This document shows positions 1 to 8,907 of a stretch of DNA of 64,000 bases, in pieces. Source of the DNA: an uncultured Bacilli bacterium (lineage in GTDB: Bacteria > Bacillota_I > Bacilli_A > RFN20 > CAG-631). The notes beneath the pieces were generated by a model. That model ran no database searches. It saw only the letters and a program-made list of their open reading frames with translations, and was not told the DNA's origin. A program made the position numbers and the translations under genes. Each line of letters begins with the position of its first letter. Position 1 is the first letter of the stretch. Where the stretch lies: contig CAKPXF010000001.1 in the NCBI GenBank assembly GCA_934201705.1, positions 62,001-126,000 on the forward strand, written 5' to 3'.

Positions 1-1764
1 CTTATTAAAAGCATTATTAGTGGTTAATACTTTATTTTTATTAATTATTTTAAAAGAAGGAATTTTATAAGCTGTTATTTCTATTTTTGAATAAACGCTA
101 TCTAAATTAAAAGGATTATTATTCTCTATTCCTTTAATGTGTTTAGGATTGGCATTTAAAATATTTATACCATAATTAAAAGGCTCACTTGGTGTCATTT
201 CATACATCGAATAATTTGAATAAGGAAGTTTTTTTCTTTTGCCTTTCATACCTAAAGTATATAAAATGGCGCCCTTTTTAACAATTACACCAGTATGATT
301 ATATTCTTTAACTTCAATTTCTGAAGGCATGTATAATTTAATTGAATCATTAGAATAGCAACTTAATTTAATAAATCCTTTTCTTTTTTTTGCATTTATT
401 TCTTTGCCATTTATATATACTTTATAATATTTAGCCCAAGAAGGAATTCTTAGAAATAAATTAAACTTAGTATTTATAGATGAAGCAAATTCCAATAAAA
501 CATAATCGTCAAAAGGATAATTACTTATTTGATTACATATAACAACTTGATTATTAATTAATAATTCAGCAGTATTACTTCCATAAAAAATAGTATAAAT
601 GTCATTTTTATTTTGCATATACATATTAGAAATAAAATTAGGAAAGAATCTATTGACATTTCCAGCGCAGCATTGTGTTTCATGCCCTGGTTTGTAACAC
701 ATCCAATCACTTCCTTTTCTATAAAAATTATGATTTGAATGTTTAGTTAATATTAATTGATTGACACCTGAAAAGTATTGAAGTGCTTTAAAATCTTCAG
801 TTACTGAACCAATGCCTGCATTATAAATACAATTTTCAATTAAATCAGCATATTTCCCATTTTTAGTTGCTTTTAATAAATATATTAATGACCAAGTAAA
901 ATCAGAAACATTGCAGGTTTCATGAGTTTGACTGGCAGAATTTCCACTTAAATATTCATTACTACTATGTAATCCATCAGGAAGTAAATGATATTTACAT
1001 ACTTTTTTATAAGCATTAATAGATGGCGATAAATAACTTTTATTATTAGTGTAAATGTAAAGAATTGCTCCAAGCTTAGCTATTTCATTATAAGTTACAC
1101 CATGCTCGATTGGCTTTTTATTATCATTAAAGCTACTTGCTAAAGTATAATTACTACAATATGTTGGATCTTTATTTGTATCCTTTTGATATAAATTATA
1201 GGTATTAATAGCAAGATTTAATAATTCTTTATTTTTTGTTATTTCATAAACTAATAGCATAGTTTCAATATTTACAACATTTCGACCATTAAAATATGAA
1301 ACCTTACATGATAAATAATGTCGTTGTAAAGCATTAATAATATTTATATCATGGTTATTATGATAAAGGGCTATACAAGCTCTTGCAAAAACAACAAACG
1401 GCCATCTATTGCATTTTCCTACTTCTTTTAAAAAGACAGGTCCTAAATAACCATCCTTATCAGCGTTATTGATTACATTATAAACAATTTTACTGGTTTT
1501 ATCATATAGCCTTTTATCGTTTAAAAGCTTGGCTAATGTAATTGCTCCATCAAGCCAATAGGCAGTTTGTTCAAAAGGAACCCATTTCCATAATGGGTCC
1601 ATTTTGTCTATTTCATCTTTAGGAAATTTATCCCAAGAGTAAGAAACATAAGGCTCTAAGGCATTTTCAATATGCCCTGTTAGTCCTTCTTTTTGTTTTA
1701 TTAAAAATTCTTTAATCCAACCATTTAAGGTTAATTTTATATTATAATTACATAATACACTCAT
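1..1764 (-). CDS. GH127-like (DUF1680) glycoside hydrolase, 3' end outside window
   Basis: An open frame of 588 codons runs off the left edge, starting at ATG 1764. It begins 4 bases after the upstream gene's stop. Seen: an E-T-C motif (Glu282, Cys284) and a C-C-A-G-N motif (Cys365, Cys366). Known: GH127 beta-L-arabinofuranosidases bind zinc with Glu-x-Cys and a Cys-Cys pair about 79 residues later, and the first Cys of the pair is the nucleophile. Here the spacing is 83. Glu270, in an N-E-Y-L motif, could be the acid/base, though the assignment is tentative. There is no signal peptide, so the enzyme is probably cytoplasmic and acts on imported oligosaccharides. It is the last visible gene of the transport operon. 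Substrate (beta-L-arabinofuranoside or another sugar in the GH127/GH146 group) is inference. Confidence 0.8.
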   Translation of the reverse strand, partial: MSVLCNYNIKLTLNGWIKEFLIKQKEGLTGHIENALEPYVSYSWDKFPKDEIDKMDPLWKWVPFEQTAYWLDGAITLAKLLNDKRLYDKTSKIVYNVINNADKDGYLGPVFLKEVGKCNRWPFVVFARACIALYHNNHDINIINALQRHYLSCKVSYFNGRNVVNIETMLLVYEITKNKELLNLAINTYNLYQKDTNKDPTYCSNYTLASSFNDNKKPIEHGVTYNEIAKLGAILYIYTNNKSYLSPSINAYKKVCKYHLLPDGLHSSNEYLSGNSASQTHETCNVSDFTWSLIYLLKATKNGKYADLIENCIYNAGIGSVTEDFKALQYFSGVNQLILTKHSNHNFYRKGSDWMCYKPGHETQCCAGNVNRFFPNFISNMYMQNKNDIYTIFYGSNTAELLINNQVVICNQISNYPFDDYVLLEFASSINTKFNLFLRIPSWAKYYKVYINGKEINAKKRKGFIKLSCYSNDSIKLYMPSEIEVKEYNHTGVIVKKGAILYTLGMKGKRKKLPYSNYSMYEMTPSEPFNYGINILNANPKHIKGIENNNPFNLDSVYSKIEITAYKIPSFKIINKNKVLTTNNAFNK

Positions 1765-1768
1765 AAAA

Positions 1769-3343
1769 CTACTTATTAGAAACTACTAAAAATCCATTTG
1801 CTGGAACACTTAAGTAAGCAACCTTATTTGAAACATCAATTTCTTTAAAAGATTCAAATGGTAAGCAGTTTCTATCTTCAGGAATTAATGATTCTGTGAC
1901 CTTATAACAACTCATTTTAGAAAGGCTAGTATTTTTATTTACTATAGCTATCTTTTTAATATCGTTTGAAGTATTAGCTATCATATATGACCATTTATTA
2001 TCACCAAGTTCAAAGGCAACAGCTGTTAAGTCACGATCAACATCAGCATAAGGACCTACTAAATCTTGATCTATACTATAAGCATATGCACCAGTATCAG
2101 TGTATTTACAAATTAATCTATAAAAGTAGAATTCAGGATGAGCAGCCCAAGAAATATAGTTTTCATTTTTAAGATTTGAATCTCTATACATCCATAAACC
2201 CATTGTATGAATATATGAACCAAATAGGCAGTCTCCTAAAATATAATGGTCAAAAGCTGTAACTCCTGCTTTTGCAGCTTCTATACAAAATCTTGAAATG
2301 TATAGGCCTGCTGAATAGTCATCAATATCAGTTTTATTTACAGCATCAACAAAGTGCTTCCCTTGACAAAACTCACTAATAGCAAAATTCTTTTTATTAT
2401 ATTTTTTCATAACATTAATCATATCATCAAAATATGTTTGCATTGATTCGTTAACACAGCGATAGTCCCACATATAATTGCCAACTGCACAAACATCAAA
2501 TATATCATTAACTGTTGAAAATTCTTCATCATAGAATTTTGGATTGTCTCCACATTCTGATGTTCCAAATAATTTAACCTTATCTCTTAAACCATCTTTT
2601 CTTAATTTCTCATCGATTTTCTTACAGCTTAATACATAATCATTCCAACTTTTAACACGATTTGCATCAAAGAATGATTCAGAAACATTTGAAACTCCCC
2701 AAATACATGTGTATCCTTTTTGATTGATAAGTAAATCTAAGCAAGCACTAATGTTTTCAGCATATTCATCAAAATCTGTAGGACCTGTAACCCAACAATC
2801 CTTTAAGGCTTCAGAATCATTTGCTAACCAGCTACTAGTATATTTACCATCATATGATTTAAACCAATGCCAGCAACCACTTAAGCTTAAGTCAACCTTA
2901 ATATCATATTTTTCACAAATATCTAAAACTTTATATAAAGCCTTCATTTCAGCACATTCTGTATCAACACCTTTGGCATTAAAATCAAAGCTATCAGAAT
3001 TGGCATTATCGTTTTCTCGTTCTAAAAATTCAGGAAAATATTTAATACGAGTGTACTTTAAATTCATTTCTTTAATTCTTTCTTCCCAAATTTTTTCATC
3101 TTCTTCAGTCATAGCATTTTGAGGCATAAAAATATCAGTATCCATTTGTGCTCCAAAGCCAACGATTGGACTATCATTTTTAGTTGTTACATCAAAACGA
3201 GTATAACCAGAATTGATAGTGATTTCATTTTCAATAGTTGATTGTGAATCATCATTATCAGCTGAACTCGTATTATTAGTATTACAGCTTGCCAAAACAA
3301 TAATTGATAATAATAACGAAGAAAGTTTAAACTTGTTTTTCAT
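1769..3343 (-). CDS. Lipoprotein, probable clan GH-A (TIM-barrel) glycoside hydrolase
   Basis: The 524-residue protein has a lipoprotein signal with lipobox L-A-S-C (Cys20) and a Ser/Asp-rich spacer. A TIM-barrel-like body starts with G-F-G-A-Q near residue 62, similar to the first strand of GH30-type enzymes. Candidate catalytic acids are Glu222 (S-N-V-S-E-S) and Glu324 (A-I-S-E-F). They lie about 100 residues apart, as expected for the acid/base on strand 4 and the nucleophile on strand 7 of clan GH-A. The last ~100 residues look like a beta domain. It is paralogous to the next gene upstream (3361-4968). The family number could not be assigned. It is probably anchored outside the membrane and trims polymer before import. 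Spacing to the upstream gene is 17 bases. Confidence 0.65.
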   Translation of the reverse strand: MKNKFKLSSLLLSIIVLASCNTNNTSSADNDDSQSTIENEITINSGYTRFDVTTKNDSPIVGFGAQMDTDIFMPQNAMTEEDEKIWEERIKEMNLKYTRIKYFPEFLERENDNANSDSFDFNAKGVDTECAEMKALYKVLDICEKYDIKVDLSLSGCWHWFKSYDGKYTSSWLANDSEALKDCWVTGPTDFDEYAENISACLDLLINQKGYTCIWGVSNVSESFFDANRVKSWNDYVLSCKKIDEKLRKDGLRDKVKLFGTSECGDNPKFYDEEFSTVNDIFDVCAVGNYMWDYRCVNESMQTYFDDMINVMKKYNKKNFAISEFCQGKHFVDAVNKTDIDDYSAGLYISRFCIEAAKAGVTAFDHYILGDCLFGSYIHTMGLWMYRDSNLKNENYISWAAHPEFYFYRLICKYTDTGAYAYSIDQDLVGPYADVDRDLTAVAFELGDNKWSYMIANTSNDIKKIAIVNKNTSLSKMSCYKVTESLIPEDRNCLPFESFKEIDVSNKVAYLSVPANGFLVVSNK

Positions 3344-3360
3344 ATAAATAACACCATCCT

Positions 3361-4968
3361 TTATTTTTTATTTGATAAAACAATTATTCCATTTTTAGGT
3401 ATTGAAACATAGCTAACACCATTAATTGTTTCAATATCCTTACCCTTTTCAATAAGCTTAATAGTTGCTTCACTTCCAAATGGCGTTGAAGCAGCAGTTA
3501 ATCTATATTGATTTAAAGATGCGATATTTTTATCAAAGGAATTACATATAGCAACTTTTTTAGCTTCTTGTCCAATATTTGCCATAAAATAAGACCAAGA
3601 ATTATCAGGAAGTTTTAAGGCGACCATACATACATCCTTATCTTGATTATTAGAATAATCATTAGTAATAGGATAAATAGTACTTCCAATATCACTATAT
3701 TTCATAATTAAGCTCCAAGCATACCAAATAGGCTTAGCTTGATAATCAATTTCTGAATCCTCATAGTATTGCTTTAAATAACGAATCATACCTTCTTCAT
3801 TTAAAATACCATCATAATTACAATCAGCAAATACAAAGTATTTAATATTTGTACAGCCAGCATTAGATAGATTTATAAAGAATCTAGTCATAGTCATAGC
3901 TCTATCAAATAATTCGGTATCAGCATTAGTAACAGCAGTTAAAAAGTTCGACGTTCCACATTCAGCAACACCCCAGCTTAAATTATACTTTTCACAAACA
4001 GCAACATGATTTTTAGCAAATGTTAGCATTTCTTCATTTTCACTTGGCGTTGTTTTATTACCATCCTTATTGATTTCACCATGGAATTTATAAACTGATG
4101 AATCAACTTTATCATATCCATAGCCCTTATTTAAATAAACTTCATCTAAATTTACATGACTATTCCCATAATCTGCAGGCCCGGAAAATAAAATTTTATC
4201 CTTTATTCCATATTTGATAAGATTGTCTTTTATTTTTAAAGAAATATTTTTATAAAGACTCATATCATTAATAACGCCTTCAGGCTCAGGAAAAATACTA
4301 TATTCATATAAGCAAGTATATTTTTTAATATTTATTAAATAATTTAAACAAGCAGCTACTGATTCAGCAAACTCAGCATCAGGTGATAAGACATATTCAC
4401 TTGAAGGGGCAACCATCCAATTTGATACACCATTTACCCCATATGTTCCACCTAACCAGCTACCATTATATTTGCCATCCTCTGAAGAAAATGTTGTTCG
4501 ACATCCATACCAACTTAAGTCAACATTAACATGATTTTCTTCAAATAAATCTAATAGCTTATATAGATGTTGCATCTCGCTCGAATTAAAATCAACATTC
4601 TTACTATCATAATCAAAGTAATTAGGATCGTTATTATCATTTCCTCTTTCATACATTTCAGGATAAAAACGGATTCTTACTGCTTGTAAATTTGAGATTT
4701 TTACAGCCTCTATCATTTTATTCCAATCAGTAGAGGAATTATTAATATCAATAATACAAGTATCAAATTGAGCGCCATAGCCTTCAGTTTTTCTTTTTAA
4801 AGGATCTTTTAAATCATAGCGGGCATAGCCAGGCTTAATAATTACCTCGCTTGTTACTTCACTTGAAGAATGTTTTTCTTCACTAGATGAAGCTTCATTT
4901 ACATTATTACAACTAAATGTACACATAGTTAATATTGTAAGTAATAAATAACTTAAACCTTTTTTCAT
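3361..4968 (-). CDS. Lipoprotein, probable clan GH-A glycoside hydrolase (paralogue)
   Basis: ATG 4968 is chosen over a GTG three codons upstream because AAGGTGA (4974-4980) sits 5 bases before it. The 535-residue product has a lipobox F-S-C (Cys20) and a Ser/Glu-rich spacer. It matches its downstream neighbour along the whole length: G-Y-G-A-Q near residue 63, the Y-x-R-x-x-x-P-E motif after strand 2, and W-x-G-C. Candidate catalytic acids are Glu228 or Glu230 (P-E-P-E) and Glu336 (V-A-E-C-G). The acid/base motif P-E-P-E differs from S-N-V-S-E in the paralogue, so the two may have different linkage specificity. The gene follows the surface-protein gene by 10 bases in one operon. Function by fold is inferred, and substrate is unknown. 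Confidence 0.65.
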   Translation of the reverse strand: MKKGLSYLLLTILTMCTFSCNNVNEASSSEEKHSSSEVTSEVIIKPGYARYDLKDPLKRKTEGYGAQFDTCIIDINNSSTDWNKMIEAVKISNLQAVRIRFYPEMYERGNDNNDPNYFDYDSKNVDFNSSEMQHLYKLLDLFEENHVNVDLSWYGCRTTFSSEDGKYNGSWLGGTYGVNGVSNWMVAPSSEYVLSPDAEFAESVAACLNYLINIKKYTCLYEYSIFPEPEGVINDMSLYKNISLKIKDNLIKYGIKDKILFSGPADYGNSHVNLDEVYLNKGYGYDKVDSSVYKFHGEINKDGNKTTPSENEEMLTFAKNHVAVCEKYNLSWGVAECGTSNFLTAVTNADTELFDRAMTMTRFFINLSNAGCTNIKYFVFADCNYDGILNEEGMIRYLKQYYEDSEIDYQAKPIWYAWSLIMKYSDIGSTIYPITNDYSNNQDKDVCMVALKLPDNSWSYFMANIGQEAKKVAICNSFDKNIASLNQYRLTAASTPFGSEATIKLIEKGKDIETINGVSYVSIPKNGIIVLSNKK

Positions 4969-4978
4969 ACGGTTCACC

Positions 4979-6337
4979 TTATTTATTTTTCTTTAAAAGT
5001 AAAACCAATGATAAGAAAGCAAAAGATAGATAGGCTAAAGAAGATGTATTTCCCTTACAACCACTATTTGGCTTTGTTTCACTCGGAGTATTTGATGGAT
5101 TTTCACTAGGATTTTCACTAGGATTATCGTTTACTTGTTCATTTACTCTAAATCTTACCTCATTTGTTGCTTCAAGTTCGCCATCGCTTGCTTTAAAAAT
5201 AATATTATAAATACCACCTTTAGAAGGCTCCCAAACAAAGTAACCATTTCTTATTATACCAATTTTTTCATCCTTATATGTGGCTTCATATGTTAGTTTT
5301 TTATCACCATCATATTCAAATAATTCACTTAGCTTAATTTCCATTTCTTCATTAGCGTCATAACTAGCAGCAGGCGCAAAGTTATCTATAGATTTTAAAT
5401 TAAATTGTGGCTTAGTGCATCTTATATAAGGAGTTGCTTCTTCTTTAGTAGTATTATCATATGATGTAATTTGTAACTTTTCGATATCAACGGCAACACC
5501 AGTATTTTCAGTTGTTGCATTAGCAGAATATCCACTTGATGCCCAAAAGCCAATGTAACCTTTTTGCGTATCAAATGGGATTACTTCATCTTGTTTGTGA
5601 GTGTTTGAATAATAAGCATTTGATTGAAAATAGGATGTTTGTAATACACCATCAATATAAACCTTAAATGTTGTTCCGATTTCTTTTGGACGAGGACGAG
5701 ATGGATCCTTTGCATGGGTACTTGTAGCCTCAATTGTAAAATAATGATAATTATTATCACACCAATCAATGCTAGAGATAACACTACCCTCTTGAGGATT
5801 ATCACTTTGTAAAAAGTAACGAGCTGCTCCATTTCCATCAAACGATTCATTAATTAGCATTTGAATATGAGAAGCTCCTTGAATTCTTTCAAAGCAAATA
5901 GAAATCCAACCCTTATTGTTATACCAAGGACAAGCTGACATAGCAACATTTTCAACTTGTGTAGCATCATCATAATCAATAAATGCAGTTAAATATAAAT
6001 TTGCATAGTCAAATTGACCTTCAAAGCCAGTATCTGATGGACTAGGAAGATTTAAATTTGCATACATATCTAATCTAAATTCGTTAAATTTATTTGTTTT
6101 ATATAAAGCATAATTAGATGATGCCATATTAATATTTTCCATTTTTAAATGACCTGAATCAAAAGTTGTTTTACCAGCACCAATTCCAACAACATCCCAA
6201 TCATACTTCCAATTTGCTAAATTGTTTTCTTCTTTTATATCAATACTATATTCATCACTAGCATTGACCTTTAATGATTCACTTGTAAAAACGAATAATA
6301 TACCAAAAGCTAAAGCTGATATTAATAGTTTTTTCAT
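4979..6337 (-). CDS. Secreted LamG-like surface protein with Cys-type C-terminal anchor
   Basis: The 452-residue protein starts with a signal peptide of about 26 residues without a lipobox. The body (about 30-290) is beta-rich with aromatic-rich strands like concanavalin/laminin-G-type sugar-binding folds. A cadherin- or Ig-like domain follows (about 305-395), with the phrase F-K-A-S-D-G-E typical of such repeats. The C-terminus is unusual: a linker of repeated N-P-S-E, then G-C-K-G, a hydrophobic helix and K-K-N-K. The same layout ends the 1415-residue protein at 10868. No LPXTG motif is present. It starts inside the end of the solute-binding protein's ribosome-site region, so the two are co-translated. 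It may hold glycan at the surface next to the transporter. The binding role is inferred from context and fold. Confidence 0.6.
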   Translation of the reverse strand: MKKLLISALAFGILFVFTSESLKVNASDEYSIDIKEENNLANWKYDWDVVGIGAGKTTFDSGHLKMENINMASSNYALYKTNKFNEFRLDMYANLNLPSPSDTGFEGQFDYANLYLTAFIDYDDATQVENVAMSACPWYNNKGWISICFERIQGASHIQMLINESFDGNGAARYFLQSDNPQEGSVISSIDWCDNNYHYFTIEATSTHAKDPSRPRPKEIGTTFKVYIDGVLQTSYFQSNAYYSNTHKQDEVIPFDTQKGYIGFWASSGYSANATTENTGVAVDIEKLQITSYDNTTKEEATPYIRCTKPQFNLKSIDNFAPAASYDANEEMEIKLSELFEYDGDKKLTYEATYKDEKIGIIRNGYFVWEPSKGGIYNIIFKASDGELEATNEVRFRVNEQVNDNPSENPSENPSNTPSETKPNSGCKGNTSSLAYLSFAFLSLVLLLKKNK

Positions 6338-6343
6338 GTTTAA

Positions 6344-8017
6344 TTAGTCCTTTCTTGTTGCTTGATATAATTTGTATTGATTTGTTAGCCATTCAATATA
6401 GTTAGAAGCTTGTGATCTATAATGTGTACAAGCATCAATCCATGTTTCGCTTGGATTTTTAGTTCCAGCCCATGCTTTAGTTGCACATTCAAGATAAATA
6501 TATGCTTCAGCTGTTGTATAATCCTTTGATACTTGAGCACTAGCTCCATAGAATAACATACCATCAGTAGCGTTTTTCAAGCAATTATAATTTCTAACCT
6601 TTTCAATCCAATTTCTTTCAGTTTCTGTATATTGCATAGGAATTTTATATGAAATGTCATCATTGTGAATTAAAGCAAATACACCACTATATGGCTTATG
6701 AGTTACATAATAATCATCCGTATATTCATAATAGTTATCACCGAATGATGAATCCTTCCATTGCTCACCTTTAATACCATAAGCACAAAGCTCATAGTTA
6801 TCTTTATTTGAATACATCCAATCTAAATATTCAATTATTAAAGGAGCTTTATTTGATTTTTTATTAATAATTAAGCAGTCTGTATTTTTAGATACTTCAG
6901 CAAAGGCACCACTATTTTCAACGACATTACCATTTTCATCAACTGCATCAAGAGGATCTAAAATTGTAAATTCTGCCTTTTCATCAATTTCTTTACATTT
7001 TCTTGCAACATCAATTAAATTAGTAATTGTTGGATTTAAAAAATATACTGCAGATTTTCCAGCTGCTAAATTTGATAATCTTTGGTTGGCAGAAATAGTT
7101 GTATTATCTCTTTCCCAAAGGCCATCGTTTACCCAATCATATTCTTGTTGCAATACCTTACCATAATTTTCACTAATCCAGCCTGGGACAACTTCCTTAA
7201 TAGTATTATCATCATTATAATTAACGGCTCTATATTGATATCCAGTCGACTTATAAGCCCCAGCTAAAAGAGTAAATTCCATATCATATACGGGCCCTGA
7301 TAATGGTGTTGTACATGTTGAAATTTCACTTTTCATTTTACGAATCATTGTATCAAAATCTTTAATAGTTCTACACCAAGTTAAAGTGCCTTTTGAAGAA
7401 TCAGCTTCTTCTTTACTTTCAGTATAGCCAACCTGTCTCATGAAATCTTTTCTAACTAGTACGCCTTTTTGTTTTGTAATATTAACCGAAGGAATGCCAA
7501 TTATTTCATCATTAAAATTAGTTACTGAATAAATTGAATCACCTAGTGCATTTAAAATGTTTTTGCCACCTTTTCTAAATGAAGCTGTTAAATCAAGGAC
7601 AACATCTTGGCTTAATACTGTATCTTCAAGGCCTGCTTGACCTAAATAGCTAACAGCACAATCCCATGCACTAGACCCCATTACTGGAGAAAAAGCATTG
7701 CTAAATGTTGAGTGAGATTCATATAAAATATTAAAATTAACGGCATTACCTGTATCTTCATAAAATTTCTTTTCAATAGCTTCCTTTACGACATTTTCAT
7801 CAACACCTTTAACGTATGCTCCATAAACATTACTTTCGTCAACATAAATTGTAATTGTAACTCGATTGTTTTTAACATCCTCCCATGGTAATCTTTCATT
7901 AGATGATAAATGTTCATTAGACGTGTTAGAAGTTGAATTTGTAGAATCAGTAGTACCACCACATCCTGTGATTGCTAAGCATGCTAATACCATTACTAAT
8001 AATTTGCTTTTGTTCAT
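6344..8017 (-). CDS. Extracellular solute-binding lipoprotein of a CUT1-type sugar ABC transporter
   Basis: The 557-residue lipoprotein has signal and lipobox I-T-G-C (Cys19), then a Ser/Thr/Asn spacer. The long body with repeated W and Y fits the large oligosaccharide-binding proteins that pair with LplB/YtcP-type permeases. Length is normal for that class (about 500-570). A clear ribosome site (AAGGAG) lies 6 bases before ATG 8017. It follows both permease genes in the order B-C-A, usual for this transporter type. It would capture an oligosaccharide outside the membrane and hand it to the permeases at 8034 and 8908. The ligand is unknown, but neighbouring enzymes suggest a rhamnose-, galactose- or arabinose-containing oligosaccharide. 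Confidence 0.85.
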   Translation of the reverse strand: MNKSKLLVMVLACLAITGCGGTTDSTNSTSNTSNEHLSSNERLPWEDVKNNRVTITIYVDESNVYGAYVKGVDENVVKEAIEKKFYEDTGNAVNFNILYESHSTFSNAFSPVMGSSAWDCAVSYLGQAGLEDTVLSQDVVLDLTASFRKGGKNILNALGDSIYSVTNFNDEIIGIPSVNITKQKGVLVRKDFMRQVGYTESKEEADSSKGTLTWCRTIKDFDTMIRKMKSEISTCTTPLSGPVYDMEFTLLAGAYKSTGYQYRAVNYNDDNTIKEVVPGWISENYGKVLQQEYDWVNDGLWERDNTTISANQRLSNLAAGKSAVYFLNPTITNLIDVARKCKEIDEKAEFTILDPLDAVDENGNVVENSGAFAEVSKNTDCLIINKKSNKAPLIIEYLDWMYSNKDNYELCAYGIKGEQWKDSSFGDNYYEYTDDYYVTHKPYSGVFALIHNDDISYKIPMQYTETERNWIEKVRNYNCLKNATDGMLFYGASAQVSKDYTTAEAYIYLECATKAWAGTKNPSETWIDACTHYRSQASNYIEWLTNQYKLYQATRKD

Positions 8018-8033
8018 ATTTTTCTCCTTTTTC

Positions 8034-8906
8034 TTATTCTTTTACTCCACCTTCAAGACTTCCTTTAATAAAGAATTTTTGAAGAAGTGGATAAATTAGT
8101 ATTATTGGAATTAAAGAAATGATAACTGCTGCACTTCTTAATCCTCCATAATTTAAATTAGTATCACCAAAATAAGCCTTTAAGAATTCATCACTATCCT
8201 CAATTCGACGAATAAAAGCTTGAATTGGCCATAACTGATAGTGGTTACTATCAATAAATAATGATGCTGCAAACCAATCGTTCCACATTGCAACAGATGT
8301 ATATAGTGAAATAGTTGCAATAATTGGAAGATTTAATGGTAATACTACTTTAAATAAAACCTGTAAATTAGTTGCTCCATCAAGTTCTGCTGCTTCAATT
8401 AATGCTTCAGGAACTTGACTGAAAAATTTTCTGGCTAATAATATATACCAAGCACTTACACCACTTGGTAAAATCAAAGCCCACAAAGTATTCATTAATC
8501 CAAGATTATTAATTAAGATATAATATGGGATTGTTCCCCCACTAAATAACATAGAAATAATGAAATAATATGTAAAGAACTTTTTGAATTGTAATTTTTT
8601 TCGAGTTAGCGCATAGGCGGCAAGTGAAGTTGTAAAAATCATTAGTACTGTAGTACAAATAACTACAAATAAAGAATTTAAAATAGAAATTACAAATTGA
8701 TTACTTTCCATGCTAAATATAGCTTTATAATACTCTAAAGAAAAATCTCTAATAATTAGGCTATATCCATATAGTGTTAAGGCTTTTGTCCCGGTAAATG
8801 AAGAGTTAATTAATAATAATATCGGAATGATAAAGATTAAAGCAAAGATAACCATGAATATAACATTACATACGCTGAATATTTTTTCGCCTTTTGATTT
8901 AATCAT
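8034..8906 (-). CDS. Sugar ABC transporter permease (LplC/YtcP type)
   Basis: The 290-residue integral membrane protein has six predicted helices, the first at about 12-33. The EAA loop for the ATPase contact is present: E-A-A-E-L-D-G-A, followed by V-V-L-P-L (about residues 185-210). This is the MalG-side half of a CUT1 importer, and length is normal. It starts 1 base after the stop of the fused permease (8908), whose final codons carry the GGGAG ribosome site, so the pair are translationally coupled. No ATP-binding subunit is encoded in the window. Known: this class commonly borrows a shared MsmK-type ATPase encoded elsewhere. Confidence 0.9.
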   Translation of the reverse strand: MIKSKGEKIFSVCNVIFMVIFALIFIIPILLLINSSFTGTKALTLYGYSLIIRDFSLEYYKAIFSMESNQFVISILNSLFVVICTTVLMIFTTSLAAYALTRKKLQFKKFFTYYFIISMLFSGGTIPYYILINNLGLMNTLWALILPSGVSAWYILLARKFFSQVPEALIEAAELDGATNLQVLFKVVLPLNLPIIATISLYTSVAMWNDWFAASLFIDSNHYQLWPIQAFIRRIEDSDEFLKAYFGDTNLNYGGLRSAAVIISLIPIILIYPLLQKFFIKGSLEGGVKE

Positions 8907-8907
8907 G

